Shown here in pieces: positions 37,908 through 50,967 of a stretch of 64,000 nt of DNA (positions within the stretch are counted from its first letter, which is position 1; each line of letters starts with the position of its first letter). Below the pieces are notes generated by a model. The model made no database searches. It was given only the letters and a program-made list of their open reading frames with translations, and had not been told where the DNA came from. A program made the position numbers and the translations under genes. The stretch comes from Pampus argenteus. Its lineage: Eukaryota > Chordata > Actinopteri > Scombriformes > Stromateidae. The stretch is from the NCBI GenBank assembly GCA_036937835.1, contig CM072876.1, positions 18,164,001-18,228,000 of the forward strand, given 5' to 3'.

Positions 37908-40900
37908 ACCATGTTTGCCATCAACAAGTAACTGATTTCTAATGATTAGGAGCACAAAACTCACTTCTGAGAGCTTCCTGCAGCTGTTACTGTAACATTT
38001 GTAAAAATAGCTTTCTCTCTGTGAGAGAAGGCCAAAACTGACAACTACAGTTTTTCTTAAACAAGGAGCAATATTTTCAATCAAAACCATGTTTGCCATC
38101 AACAAGTAACTGATTTCTAATGATTAGGACCAAAAAACTCACTTCTGAGAGCTTCCTGCAGCTTTTACTGTAACATTTGTAAAAATAGCTTTCTCTCAGT
38201 GAGAGAAGGTCAAAACTGACAACTACAGTTTTTCTTAAACAACAAGCAATATTTTCAATCAAAACCATGTTTGCCATCAACAAGTAACTGATTTCTAATG
38301 ATTAGGAGCACAAAACTCACTTCTGAGAGCTTCCTGCAGCTTTTACTGTAACATTTGTAAAAAATGCTTTCTCTCAGGCCAAAACTGACAACTACAGTTT
38401 TTCTTAAACAAGGAGCAATATTTTCAATCAAAACCATGTTTGCCATCAACAAGTAACTGATTTCTAATGATTAGGAGCACAAAACTCACTTCTGAGAGCT
38501 TCCTGCAACTTTTACTGTAACATTTGTAAAAATAGCTTTCTCTCAGGCCAAAACTGACAACTACAGTTTTTCTTAAACAACAAGCAATATTTTCAATCAA
38601 AACCATGTTTGCCATCAACAAGTAACTGATTTCTAATGATTAGGAGCACAAAACTCACTTCTGAGAGCTTCCTGCAGCTTTTACTGTAACATTTGTAAAA
38701 ATTGCTTTCTCTCAGGCCAAAACTGACAACTACAGTTTTTCTTAAACAAGGAGCAAAATTTTCAATCAAAACCATGTTTGCCATCAACAAGTAACTGATT
38801 TCTAATGATTAGAAGCACAAAACTCACTTCTGAGAGCTTCCTGCAGCTTTTACTGTAACATTTGTAAAAATAGCTTTCTCTCAGGCCAAAACTGACAACT
38901 ACAGTTTTTCTTAAACAACAAGCAATATTTTCAATCAAAACCATGTTTGCCATCAACAAGTAACTGATTTCTAATGATTAGGAGCACAAAACTCACTTCT
39001 GAGAGCTTCCTGCAGCTTTTACTGTAACATTTGTAAAAAATGCTTTCTCTCAGGCCAAAACTGACAACTACAGTTTTTCTTAAACAAGGAGCAATATTTT
39101 CAATCAAAACCATGTTTGCCATCAACAAGTAACTGATTTCTAATGATTAGGAGCACAAAACTCACTTCTGAGAGCTTCCTGCAGCTTTTACTGTAACATT
39201 TGTAAAAATAGCTTTCTCTCAGGCCAAAACTGACAACTACAGTTTTTCTTAAACAACAAGCAATATTTTCAATCAAAACCATGTTTGCCATCAACAAGTA
39301 ACTGATTTCTAATGATTAGGAGCACAAAACTCACTTCTGAGAGCTTCCTGCAGCTTTTACTGTAACATTTGTAAAAAATAGCTTTCTCTCAGGCCAAAAT
39401 GACAACTACAGTTTTTCTTAAACAACAAGCAATATTTTTAATCAAAACCATGTTTGCCATCAACAAGTAACTGATTTCTAATGATTAGGACCAAAAAACT
39501 CACTTCTGAGAGCTTCCTGCAGCTTTTACTGTAACATTTGTAAAAATAGCTTTCTCTCAGCAAGAGAAGGTCAAAACTGACAACTACAGTTTTTCTTAAA
39601 CAAGGAGCAATATTTTCAATCAAAACCATGTTTGCCATCAACAAGTAACTGATTTCTAATGATTAGGACCAAAAAACTCACTTCTGAGAGCTTCCTGCAG
39701 CTTTTACTGTAACATTTGTAAAAATAGCTTTCTCTCAGGCCAAAATGACAACTACAGTTTTTCTTAAACAACAAGCAATATTTTCAATCAAAACCATGTT
39801 TGCCATCAACAAGTAACTGATTTCTAATGATTAGGAGCACAAAACTCACTTCTGAGAGCTTCCTGCAGCTTTTACTGTAACATTTGTAAAAATCGCTTTC
39901 TCTCAGACCAAAACTGACAACTACAGTTTTTCTTAAACAAGGAGCAATATTTTCAATCAAAACCATGTTTGCCATCAACAAGTAACTGATTTCTAATGAT
40001 TAGGACCAAAAAACTCACTTCTGAGAGCTTCCTGCAGCTTTTACTGTAACATTTGTAAAAATAGCTTTCTCTCAGCGAGAGAAGGTCAAAACTGACAACT
40101 ACAGTTTTTCTTAAACAACAAGCAATATTTTCAATCAAAACCATGTTTGCCATCAACAAGTAACTGATTTCTAATGATTAGGAGCACAAAACTCACTTCT
40201 GAGAGCTTCCTGCAGCTTTTACTGTAACATTTGTAAAAATAGCTTTCTCTCAGGCCAAAACTGACAACTACAGTTTTTCTTAAACAACAAGCAATATTTT
40301 CAATCAAAACCATGTTTGCCATCAACAAGTAACTGATTTCTAATGATTAGGAGCACAAAACTCACTTCTGAGAGCTTCCTGCAGCTTTTACTGTAACATT
40401 TGTAAAAAATGCTTTCTCTCAGGCCAAAACTGACAACTACAGTTTTTCTTAAACAAGGAGCAATATTTTCAATCAAAACCATGTTTGCCATCAACAAGTA
40501 ACTGATTTCTAATGATTAGGAGCACAAAACTCACTTCTGAGAGCTTCCTGCAGCTTTTACTGTAACATTTGTAAAAATCGCTTTCTCTCAGACCAAAACT
40601 GACAACTACAGTTTTTCTTAAACAACAAGCAATATTTTCAATCAAAACCATGTTTGCCATCAACAAGTAACTGATTTCTAATGATTAGGAGCACAAAACT
40701 CACTTCTGAGAGCTTCCTGCAGCTTTTACTGTAACATTTGTAAAAAATAGCTTTCTCTCAGGCCAAAATGACAACTACAGTTTTTCTTAAACAACAAGCA
40801 ATATTTTCAATCAAAACCATGTTTGCCATAAACAAGTAACTGATTTCTAATGATTAGGAGCACAAAACTCACTTCTGAGAGCTTCCTGCAGCTTTTACTG

Positions 40901-43900
40901 TAACATTTGTAAAAAATAGCTTTCTCTCAGGCCAAAATGACAACTACAGTTTTTCTTAAACAACAAGCAATATTTTCAATCAAAACCATGTTTGCCATCA
41001 ACAAGTAACTGATTTCTAATGATTGGACCATAAAACTCACTTCTGAGAGCTTCCTGCAGCTTTTACTGTAACATTTGTAAAAATAGCTTTCTCTCAGCGA
41101 GAGAAGGTCAAAACTGACAACTACAGTTTTTCTTAAACAAGGAGCAATATTTTCAATCAAAACCATGTTTGCCATCAACAAGTAACTGATTTCTAATGAT
41201 TAGGACCAAAAAACTCACTTCTGAGAGCTTCCTGCAGCTTTTACTGTAACATTTGTAAAAATAGCTTTCTCTCAGGCCAAAATGACAACTACAGTTTTTC
41301 TTAAACAACAAGCATTATTTTAAATCAAAACCATGTTTGCCATCAACAAGTAACTGATTTCTAATGATTAGGAGCACAAAACTCACTTCTGAGAGCTTCC
41401 TGCAGCTGTTACTGTAACATTTGTAAAAATAGCTTTCTCTCTGTGAGAGAAGGCCAAAACTGACAACTACAGTTTTTCTTAAACAAGGAGCAATATTTTC
41501 AATCAAAACCATGTTTGCCATCAACAAGTAACTGATTTCTAATGATTAGGACCAAAAAACTCACTTCTGAGAGCTTCCTGCAGCTTTTACTGTAACATTT
41601 GTAAAAATAGCTTTCTCTCAGTGAGAGAAGGTCAAAACTGACAACTACAGTTTTTCTTAAACAACAAGCAATATTTTCAATCAAAACCATGTTTGCCATC
41701 AACAAGTAACTGATTTCTAATGATTAGGAGCACAAAACTCACTTCTGAGAGCTTCCTGCAGCTTTTACTGTAACATTTGTAAAAAATGCTTTCTCTCAGG
41801 CCAAAACTGACAACTACAGTTTTTCTTAAACAAGGAGCAATATTTTCAATCAAAACCATGTTTGCCATCAACAAGTAACTGATTTCTAATGATTAGGAGC
41901 ACAAAACTCACTTCTGAGAGCTTCCTGCAGCTTTTACTGTAACATTTGTAAAAATAGCTTTCTCTCAGGCCAAAACTGACAACTACAGTTTTTCTTAAAC
42001 AACAAGCAATATTTTCAATCAAAACCATGTTTGCCATCAACAAGTAACTGATTTCTAATGATTAGGAGCACAAAACTCACTTCTGAGAGCTTCCTGCAGC
42101 TTTTACTGTAACATTTGTAAAAAATGCTTTCTCTCAGGCCAAAACTGACAACTACAGTTTTTCTTAAACAAGGAGCAATATTTTCAATCAAAACCATGTT
42201 TGCCATCAACAAGTAACTGATTTCTAATGATTAGGAGCACAAAACTCACTTCTGAGAGCTTCCTGCAGCTTTTACTGTAACATTTGTAAAAATCGCTTTC
42301 TCTCAGACCAAAACTGACAACTACAGTTTTTCTTAAACAACAAGCAATATTTTCAATCAAAACCATGTTTGCCATCAACAAGTAACTGATTTCTAATGAT
42401 TAGGAGCACAAAACTCACTTCTGAGAGCTTCCTGCAGCTTTTACTGTAACATTTGTAAAAATCGCTTTCTCTCAGACCAAAACTGACAACTACAGTTTTT
42501 CTTAAACAAGGAGCAATATTTTCAATCAAAACCATGTTTGCCATCAACAAGTAACTGATTTCTAATGATTAGGACCAAAAAACTCACTTCTGAGAGCTTC
42601 CTGCAGCTTTTACTGTAACATTTGTAAAAATAGCTTTCTCTCAGCGAGAGAAGGTCAAAACTGACAACTACAGTTTTTCTTAAACAACAAGCAATATTTT
42701 CAATCAAAACCATGTTTGCCATCAACAAGTAACTGATTTCTAATGATTAGGAGCACAAAACTCACTTCTGAGAGCTTCCTGCAGCTTTTACTGTAACATT
42801 TGTAAAAATAGCTTTCTCTCAGGCCAAAACTGACAACTACAGTTTTTCTTAAACAACAAGCAATATTTTCAATCAAAACCATGTTTGCCATCAACAAGTA
42901 ACTGATTTCTAATGATTAGGAGCACAAAACTCACTTCTGAGAGCTTCCTGCAGCTTTTACTGTAACATTTGTAAAAAATGCTTTCTCTCAGGCCAAAACT
43001 GACAACTACAGTTTTTCTTAAACAAGGAGCAATATTTTCAATCAAAACCATGTTTGCCATCAACAAGTAACTGATTTCTAATGATTAGGAGCACAAAACT
43101 CACTTCTGAGAGCTTCCTGCAGCTTTTACTGTAACATTTGTAAAAATCGCTTTCTCTCAGACCAAAACTGACAACTACAGTTTTTCTTAAACAACAAGCA
43201 ATATTTTCAATCAAAACCATGTTTGCCATCAACAAGTAACTGATTTCTAATGATTAGGAGCACAAAACTCACTTCTGAGAGCTTCCTGCAGCTTTTACTG
43301 TAACATTTGTAAAAAATAGCTTTCTCTCAGGCCAAAATGACAACTACAGTTTTTCTTAAACAACAAGCAATATTTTCAATCAAAACCATGTTTGCCATAA
43401 ACAAGTAACTGATTTCTAATGATTAGGAGCACAAAACTCACTTCTGAGAGCTTCCTGCAGCTTTTACTGTAACATTTGTAAAAAATAGCTTTCTCTCAGG
43501 CCAAAATGACAACTACAGTTTTTCTTAAACAACAAGCAATATTTTCAATCAAAACCATGTTTGCCATCAACAAGTAACTGATTTCTAATGATTGGACCAT
43601 AAAACTCACTTCTGAGAGCTTCCTGCAGCTTTTACTGTAACATTTGTAAAAATAGCTTTCTCTCAGCGAGAGAAGGTCAAAACTGACAACTACAGTTTTT
43701 CTTAAACAAGGAGCAATATTTTCAATCAAAACCATGTTTGCCATCAACAAGTAACTGATTTCTAATGATTAGGACCAAAAAACTCACTTCTGAGAGCTTC
43801 CTGCAGCTTTTACTGTAACATTTGTAAAAATAGCTTTCTCTCAGGCCAAAATGACAACTACAGTTTTTCTTAAACAACAAGCATTATTTTAAATCAAAAC

Positions 43901-44082
43901 CATGTTTGCCATCAACAAGTAACTGGTTTCTAATGATTAGGAGCACAAAACTCACTTCTGAGAGCTTCCTGCAGCTGTTACTGTAACATTTGTAAAAATA
44001 GCTTTCTCTCTGTGAGAGAAGGCCAAAACTGACAACTACAGTTTTTCTTAAACAAGGAGCAATATTTTCAATCAAAACCATG
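37908..44082 (+). repeat. About 6-kb segment, copy 2 of the large direct duplication
   Basis: Copy of 30,715-36,721. It includes the HOR-B series from 38,946, one extra AAAAAATAGC/CCAAAATGAC monomer carrying GCCATAAACAAG near 40,826, and the 2,569-bp unit 41,168-43,736. The same GCCATAAACAAG change is present near 36,036 and 43,394, which helps to place the gain or loss. Differences are otherwise sparse by eye, for instance AACTGGTTTC near 43,922. Confidence 0.9.
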
Positions 44083-45617
44083 TTTGCCATCAACAAGTAA
44101 CTGATTTCTAATGATTAGGACCAAAAAACTCACTTCTGAGAGCTTCCTGCAGCTTTTACTGTAACATTTGTAAAAAATAGCTTTCTCTCAGGCCAAAATG
44201 ACAACTACAGTTTTTCTTAAACAACAAGCAATATTTTCAATCAAAACCATGTTTGCCATCAACAAGTAACTGATTTCTAATGATTAGGACCAAAAAACTC
44301 ACTTCTGAGAGCTTCCTGCAGCTTTTACTGTAACATTTGTAAAAATAGCTTTCTCTCAGCAAGAGAAGGTCAAAACTGACAACTACAGTTTTTCTTAAAC
44401 AAGGAGCAATATTTTCAATCAAAACCATGTTTGCCATCAACAAGTAACTGATTTCTAATGATTAGGACCAAAAAACTCACTTCTGAGAGCTTCTTGCAGC
44501 TTTTACTGTAACATTTGTAAAAATAGCTTTCTCTCGGCGAGAGAAGGCCAAAACTGACAACTACAGTTTTTCTTAAACAAGGAGCAATATTTTCAATCAA
44601 AACCATGTTTGCCATCTACAAGTAACTGATTTCTAATGATTAGGAGCACAAAACTCACTTCTGAGAGCTTCCTGCAGCTTTTACTGTAACATTTGTAAAA
44701 ATTGCTTTCTCTCAGGCCAAAACTGACAACTACAGTTTTTCTTAAACAACAAGCAATATTTTCAATCAAAACCATGTTTGCCATCAACAAGTAACTGATT
44801 TCTAATGATTAGGAGCACAAAACTCACTTCTGAGAGCTTCCTGCAGCTTTTACTGTAACATTTGTAAAAAATGCTTTCTCTCAGGCCAAAACTGACAACT
44901 ACAGTTTTTCTTAAACAAGGAGCAATATTTTCAATCAAAACCATGTTTGCCATCAACAAGTAACTGATTTCTAATGATTAGGAGCACAAAACTCACTTCT
45001 GAGAGCTTCCTGCAGCTTTTACTGTAACATTTGTAAAAATAGCTTTCTCTCAGGCCAAAACTGACAACTACAGTTTTTCTTAAACAACAAGCAATATTTT
45101 CAATCAAAACCATGTTTGCCATCAACAAGTAACTGATTTCTAATGATTAGGAGCACAAAACTCACTTCTGAGAGCTTCCTGCAGCTTTTACTGTAACATT
45201 TGTAAAAATTGCTTTCTCTCAGGCCAAAACTGACAACTACAGTTTTTCTTAAACAAGGAGCAACATTTTCAATCAAAACCATGTTTGCCATCAACAAGGA
45301 ACTGATTTCTAATGATTAGAAGCACAAAACTCACTTCTGAGAGCTTCCTGCAGCTTTTACTGTAACATTTGTAAAAATAGCTTTCTCTCAGGCCAAAACT
45401 GACAACTACAGTTCTTCTTAAACAACAAGCAATATTTTCAATCAAAACCATGTTTGCCATCAACAAGTAACTGATTTCTAATGATTAGGAGCACAAAACT
45501 CACTTCTGAGAGCTTCCTGCAGCTTTTACTGTAACATTTGTAAAAATAGCTTTCTCTCAGGCCAAAATGACAACTACAGTTTTTCTTAAACAAGGAGCAA
45601 TATTTTCAATCAAAACC
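44083..45617 (+). repeat. Class B tract, distant copy of 26,970-27,993
   Basis: Bases 44,430-45,453 follow 26,970-27,993 at an offset of 17,460 bp, again with a single intact class A monomer (dyad near 44,532). Copy-specific changes are CTTCTTGCAGC near 44,492 (PstI site lost), GCCATCTACAAG near 44,614, GCAACATTTTC near 45,262, AACAAGGAACTG near 45,294 and CAGTTCTTC near 45,411. This copy has collected more private changes than most nearby repeats. Confidence 0.87.
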
Positions 45618-45673
45618 ATGTTTGCCATCAACAAGTAACTGATAGAAATCAGTTACTTGTTGATGGCAAACAT
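45618..45673. repeat. Foldback palindrome insertion, copy 2
   Basis: This is identical to the structure at 23,875-23,930, offset 21,743 bp: left arm 45,618-45,643, spacer AGAA, right arm 45,648-45,673, then TAGAAAATGATTAGGACC. The left-flanking monomer differs from that of copy 1: here it is GAGCACAAAAC with CAGGCCAAAATGAC, there GGACCAAAAGACTC with an intact GGC dyad. The structure therefore arose once and was moved or copied by recombination within the array. Confidence 0.95.
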
Positions 45674-46691
45674 TAGAAAATGATTAGGACCAAAAAACTC
45701 ACTTCTGAGAGCTTCCTGCAGCTTTTACTGTAACATTTGTAAAAATACCTTTCTCTCAGCGAGAGGTCAAAACTGACAACTACAGTTTTTCTTAAACAAG
45801 GAGCAATATTTTCAATCAAAACCATGTTTGCCATCAACAACTAACTGATTTCTAATGATTAGGAGCACAAAACTCACTTCTGAGAGCTTCCTGCAGCTTT
45901 TACTGTAACATTTGTAAAAATAGCTTTCTCTCAGGCCAAAACTGACAACTACAGTTTTTCTTAAACAACAAGCAATATTTTCAATCAAAACCATGTTTGC
46001 CATCAACAAGTAACTGATTTCTAATGATTAGGACCAAAAAACTCACTTCTGAGAGCTTCCTGCAGCTTTTACTGTAACATTTGTAAAAATAGCTTTCTCT
46101 CAGGCCAAAACTGACAACTACAGTTTTTCTTAAACAAGGAGCAAGATTTTCAATCAAAACCATGTTTGCCATCAACAATTAACTGATTTCTAATGATTAG
46201 GACCAAAAAACTCACTTCTGAGAGCTTCCTGCAGCTGTTACTGTAACATTTGTAAAAATAGCTTTCTCTCTGCGAGAGAAGGCCAAAACTAACAACTACA
46301 GTTTTTCTTAAACAAGGAGCAATATTTTCAATCAAAACCATGTTTGCCATCAACAAGTAACTGATTTCCAATGATTAGGAGCACAAAACTCATTTCTGAG
46401 AGCTTCCTGCAGCTTTTACTGTAACATTTGTAAAAAAAAAGCTTTCTCTCTGCGAGAGAAGGCCAAAACTGACAACTACAGTTTTTCTTAAACAAGGAGC
46501 AATATTTTCAATCAAAACCATGTTTCCCATCAACAAGTAACTGATTTCTAATGATTAGGAGCACAAAACTCACTTCTGAGAGCTTCCTGCAGCTTTTACT
46601 GTAACATTTGTAAAAATAGCTTTCTCTCAGGCCAAAACTGACAACTACAGTTTTTCTTAAACAACAAGCAATATTTTCAATCAAAACCATG
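45674..46691 (+). repeat. Transition block, copy 2
   Basis: From about 46,090 the series of odd monomers seen at 24,000-24,603 recurs (GCAAGATTTTC, AACAATTAACTG, CTGTTACTG, TGC dyad loops, A9 tract with HindIII site near 46,439, CATGTTTCCC). Between the foldback and that series this copy has about 344 extra bases, roughly two monomers, including one with a damaged dyad, CTCTCAGCGAGAGGTC near 45,757, three bases short, and AAATACCTTTC. Confidence 0.86.
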
Positions 46692-49600
46692 TTTGCCATC
46701 AACAAGTAACTGATTTCTAATGATTAGGAGCACAAAACTCACTTCTGAGAGCTTCCTGCAGCTTTTACTGTAACATTTGTAAAAATAGCTTTCTCTCAGG
46801 CCAAAACTGACAACTACAGTTTTTCTTAAACAACAAGCAATATTTTCAATCAAAACCATGTTTGCCATCAACAAGTAACTGATTTCTAATGATTAGGAGC
46901 ACAAAACTCACTTCTGAGAGCTTCCTGCAGCTTTTACTGTAACATTTGTAGAAATTGCTTTCTCTCAGGCCAAAACTGACAACTACAGTTTTTCTTAAAC
47001 AAGGAGCAAAATTTTCAATCAAAACCATGTTTGCCATCAACAAGTAACTGATTTCTAATGATTAGAAGCACAAAACTCACTTCTGAGAGCTTCCTGCAGC
47101 TTTTACTGTAACATTTGTAAAAATAGCTTTCTCTCAGGCCAAAACTGACAACTACAGTTTTTCTTAAACAACAAGCAATATTTTCAATCAAAACCATGTT
47201 TGCCATCAACAAGTAACTGATTTCTAATGATTAGGAGCACAAAACTCACTTCTGAGAGCTTCCTGCAGCTTTTACTGTAACATTTGTAAAAAATGCTTTC
47301 TCTCAGGCCAAAACTGACAACTACAGTTTTTCTTAAACAAGGAGCAATATTTTCAATCAAAACCATGTTTGCCATCAACAAGTAACTGATTTCTAATGAT
47401 TAGGAGCACAAAACTCACTTCTGAGAGCTTCCTGCAGCTTTTACTGTAACATTTGTAAAAATAGCTTTCTCTCAGGCCAAAACTGACAACTACAGTTTTT
47501 CTTAAACAACAAGCAATATTTTCAATCAAAACCATGTTTGCCATCAACAAGTAACTGATTTCTAATGATTAGGAGCACAAAACTCACTTCTGAGAGCTTC
47601 CTGCAGCTTTTACTGTAACATTTGTAAAAAATAGCTTTCTCTCAGGCCAAAATGACAACTACAGTTTTTCTTAAACAACAAGCAATATTTTCAATCAAAA
47701 CCATGTTTGCCATCAACAAGTAACTGATTTCTAATGATTAGGACCAAAAAACTCACTTCTGAGAGCTTCCTGCAGCTTTTACTGTAACATTTGTAAAAAT
47801 AGCTTTCTCTCAGCAAGAGAAGGTCAAAACTGACAACTACAGTTTTTCTTAAACAAGGAGCAATATTTTCAATCAAAACCATGTTTGCCATCAACAAGTA
47901 ACTGATTTCTAATGATTAGGACCAAAAAACTCACTTCTGAGAGCTTCCTGCAGCTTTTACTGTAACATTTGTAAAAATAGCTTTCTCTCAGGCCAAAATG
48001 ACAACTACAGTTTTTCTTAAACAACAAGCAATATTTTCAATCAAAACCATGTTTGCCATCAACAAGTAACTGATTTCTAATGATTAGGAGCACAAAACTC
48101 ACTTCTGAGAGCTTCCTGCAGCTTTTACTGTAACATTTGTAAAAATCGCTTTCTCTCAGACCAAAACTGACAACTACAGTTTTTCTTAAACAAGGAGCAA
48201 TATTTTCAATCAAAACCATGTTTGCCATCAACAAGTAACTGATTTCTAATGATTAGGACCAAAAAACTCACTTCTGAGAGCTTCCTGCAGCTTTTACTGT
48301 AACATTTGTAAAAATAGCTTTCTCTCAGCGAGAGAAGGTCAAAACTGACAACTACAGTTTTTCTTAAACAACAAGCAATATTTTCAATCAAAACCATGTT
48401 TGCCATCAACAAGTAACTGATTTCTAATGATTAGGAGCACAAAACTCACTTCTGAGAGCTTCCTGCAGCTTTTACTGTAACATTTGTAAAAATAGCTTTC
48501 TCTCACGCCAAAACTGACAACTACAGTTTTTCTTAAACAACAAGCAATATTTTCAATCAAAACCATGTTTGCCATCAACAAGTAACTGATTTCTAATGAT
48601 TAGGAGCACAAAACTCACTTCTGAGAGCTTCCTGCAGCTTTTACTGTAACATTTGTAAAAAATGCTTTCTCTCAGGCCAAAACTGACAACTACAGTTTTT
48701 CTTAAACAAGGAGCAATATTTTCAATCAAAACCATGTTTGCCATCAACAAGTAACTGATTTCTAATGATTAGGAGCACAAAACTCACTTCTGAGAGCTTC
48801 CTGCAGCTTTTACTGTAACATTTGTAAAAATCGCTTTCTCTCAGACCAAAACTGACAACTACAGTTTTTCTTAAACAACAAGCAATATTTTCAATCAAAA
48901 CCATGTTTGCCATCAACAAGTAACTGATTTCTAATGATTAGGAGCACAAAACTCACTTCTGAGAGCTTCCTGCAGCTTTTACTGTAACATTTGTAAAAAA
49001 TAGCTTTCTCTCAGGCCAAAATGACAACTACAGTTTTTCTTAAACAACAAGCAATATTTTCAATCAAAACCATGTTTGCCATCAACAAGTAACTGATTTC
49101 TAATGATTAGGAGCACAAAACTCACTTCTGAGAGCTTCCTGCAGCTTTTACTGTAACATTTGTAAAAAATAGCTTTCTCTCAGGCCAAAATGACAACTAC
49201 AGTTTTTCTTAAACAACAAGCAATATTTTCAATCAAAACCATGTTTGCCATCAACAAGTAACTGATTTCTAATGATTGGACCATAAAACTCACTTCTGAG
49301 AGCTTCCTGCAGCTTTTACTGTAACATTTGTAAAAATAGCTTTCTCTCAGCGAGAGAAGGTCAAAACTGACAACTACAGTTTTTCTTAAACAAGGAGCAA
49401 TATTTTCAATCAAAACCATGTTTGCCATCAACAAGTAACTGATTTCTAATGATTAGGACCAAAAAACTCACTTCTGAGAGCTTCCTGCAGCTTTTACTGT
49501 AACATTTGTAAAAATAGCTTTCTCTCAGGCCAAAATGACAACTACAGTTTTTCTTAAACAACAAGCATTATTTTAAATCAAAACCATGTTTGCCATCAAC

Positions 49601-49944
49601 AAGTAACTGATTTCTAATGATTAGGAGCACAAAACTCACTTCTGAGAGCTTCCTGCAGCTGTTACTGTAACATTTGTAAAAATAGCTTTCTCTCTGTGAG
49701 AGAAGGCCAAAACTGACAACTACAGTTTTTCTTAAACAAGGAGCAATATTTTCAATCAAAACCATGTTTGCCATCAACAAGTAACTGATTTCTAATGATT
49801 AGGACCAAAAAACTCACTTCTGAGAGCTTCCTGCAGCTTTTACTGTAACATTTGTAAAAATAGCTTTCTCTCAGTGAGAGAAGGTCAAAACTGACAACTA
49901 CAGTTTTTCTTAAACAACAAGCAATATTTTCAATCAAAACCATG
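46692..49944 (+). repeat. HOR-B distant copy (offset 18,868 bp from 27,824-31,076)
   Basis: The monomer order of 27,824-31,076 is reproduced over about 3.25 kb with no net length change: the AAAAAATGC, CAGCAAGAG, TCGC/CAGACC, CAGCGAGAG, GATTGGACC (near 49,275), GCATTATTTTAAATC (near 49,566), CTGTGAGAG and CAGTGAGAG variants all appear in order. A private change is CTCTCACGCC near 48,502. A length-perfect copy this far away suggests a recent duplication relative to the region's indel rate. Confidence 0.9.
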
Positions 49945-50967
49945 TTTGCCATCAACAAGTAACTGATTTCTAATGATTAGGAGCACAAAACTCACTTCTG
50001 AGAGCTTCCTGCAGCTTTTACTGTAACATTTGTAAAAATTGCTTTCTCTCAGGCCAAAACTGACAACTACAGTTTTTCTTAAACAAGGAGCAATATTTTC
50101 AATCAAAACCATGTTTGCCATCAACAAGTAACTGATTTCTAATGATTAGGAGCACAAAACTCACTTCTGAGAGCTTCCTGCAGCTTTTACTGTAACATTT
50201 GTAAAAATAGCTTACTCTCAGGCCAAAACTGACAACTACAGTTTTTCTTAAACAACAAGCAATATTTTCAATCAAAACCATGTTTGCCATCAACAAGTAA
50301 CTGATTTCTAATGATTAGGAGCACAAAACTCACTTCTGAGAGCTTCCTGCAGCTTTTACTGTAACATTTGTAAAAATTGCTTTCTCTCAGGCCAAAACTG
50401 ACAACTACAGTTTTTCTTAAACAAGGAGCAATATTTTCAATCAAAACCATGTTTGCCATCAACAAGTAACTGATTTCTAATGATTAGGAGCACAAAACTC
50501 ACTTCTGAGAGCTTCCTGCAGCTTTTACTGTAACATTTGTAAAAATAGCTTTCTCTCAGGCCAAAACTGACAACTACAGTTTTTCTTAAACAACAAGCAA
50601 TATTTTCAATCAAAACCATGTTTGCCATCAACAAGTAACTGATTTCTAATGAATAGGAGCACAAAACTCACTTCTGAGAGCTTCCTGCAGCTTTTACTGT
50701 AACATTTGTAAAAAATAGCTTTCTCTCAGGCCAAAATGACAACTACAGTTTTTCTTAAACAACAAGCAATATTTTCAATCAAAACCATGTTTGCCATCAA
50801 CAAGTAACTGATTTCTAATGATTAGGACCAAAAAACTCACTTCTGAGAGCTTCCTGCAGCTTTTACTGTAACATTTGTAAAAATAGCTTTCTCTCAGCGA
50901 GAGAAGGTCAAAACTGACAACTACAGTTTTTCTTAAACAAGGAGCAATATTTTCAATCAAAACCATG
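49945..50967 (+). repeat. Six-monomer cassette, copy 1
   Basis: The order of variants is AAAAATTGC, AGCTTACTCTC, AAAAATTGC, AAAAATAGC, an AATGAATAGG monomer, then a CTCTCAGCGAGAG monomer. The cassette recurs at 56,319-57,341 (offset 6,374 bp) and 62,151-63,173 (a further 5,832 bp). AATGAATAGG near 50,648 replaces the usual AATGATTAGG and breaks dyad 1. Confidence 0.88.
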
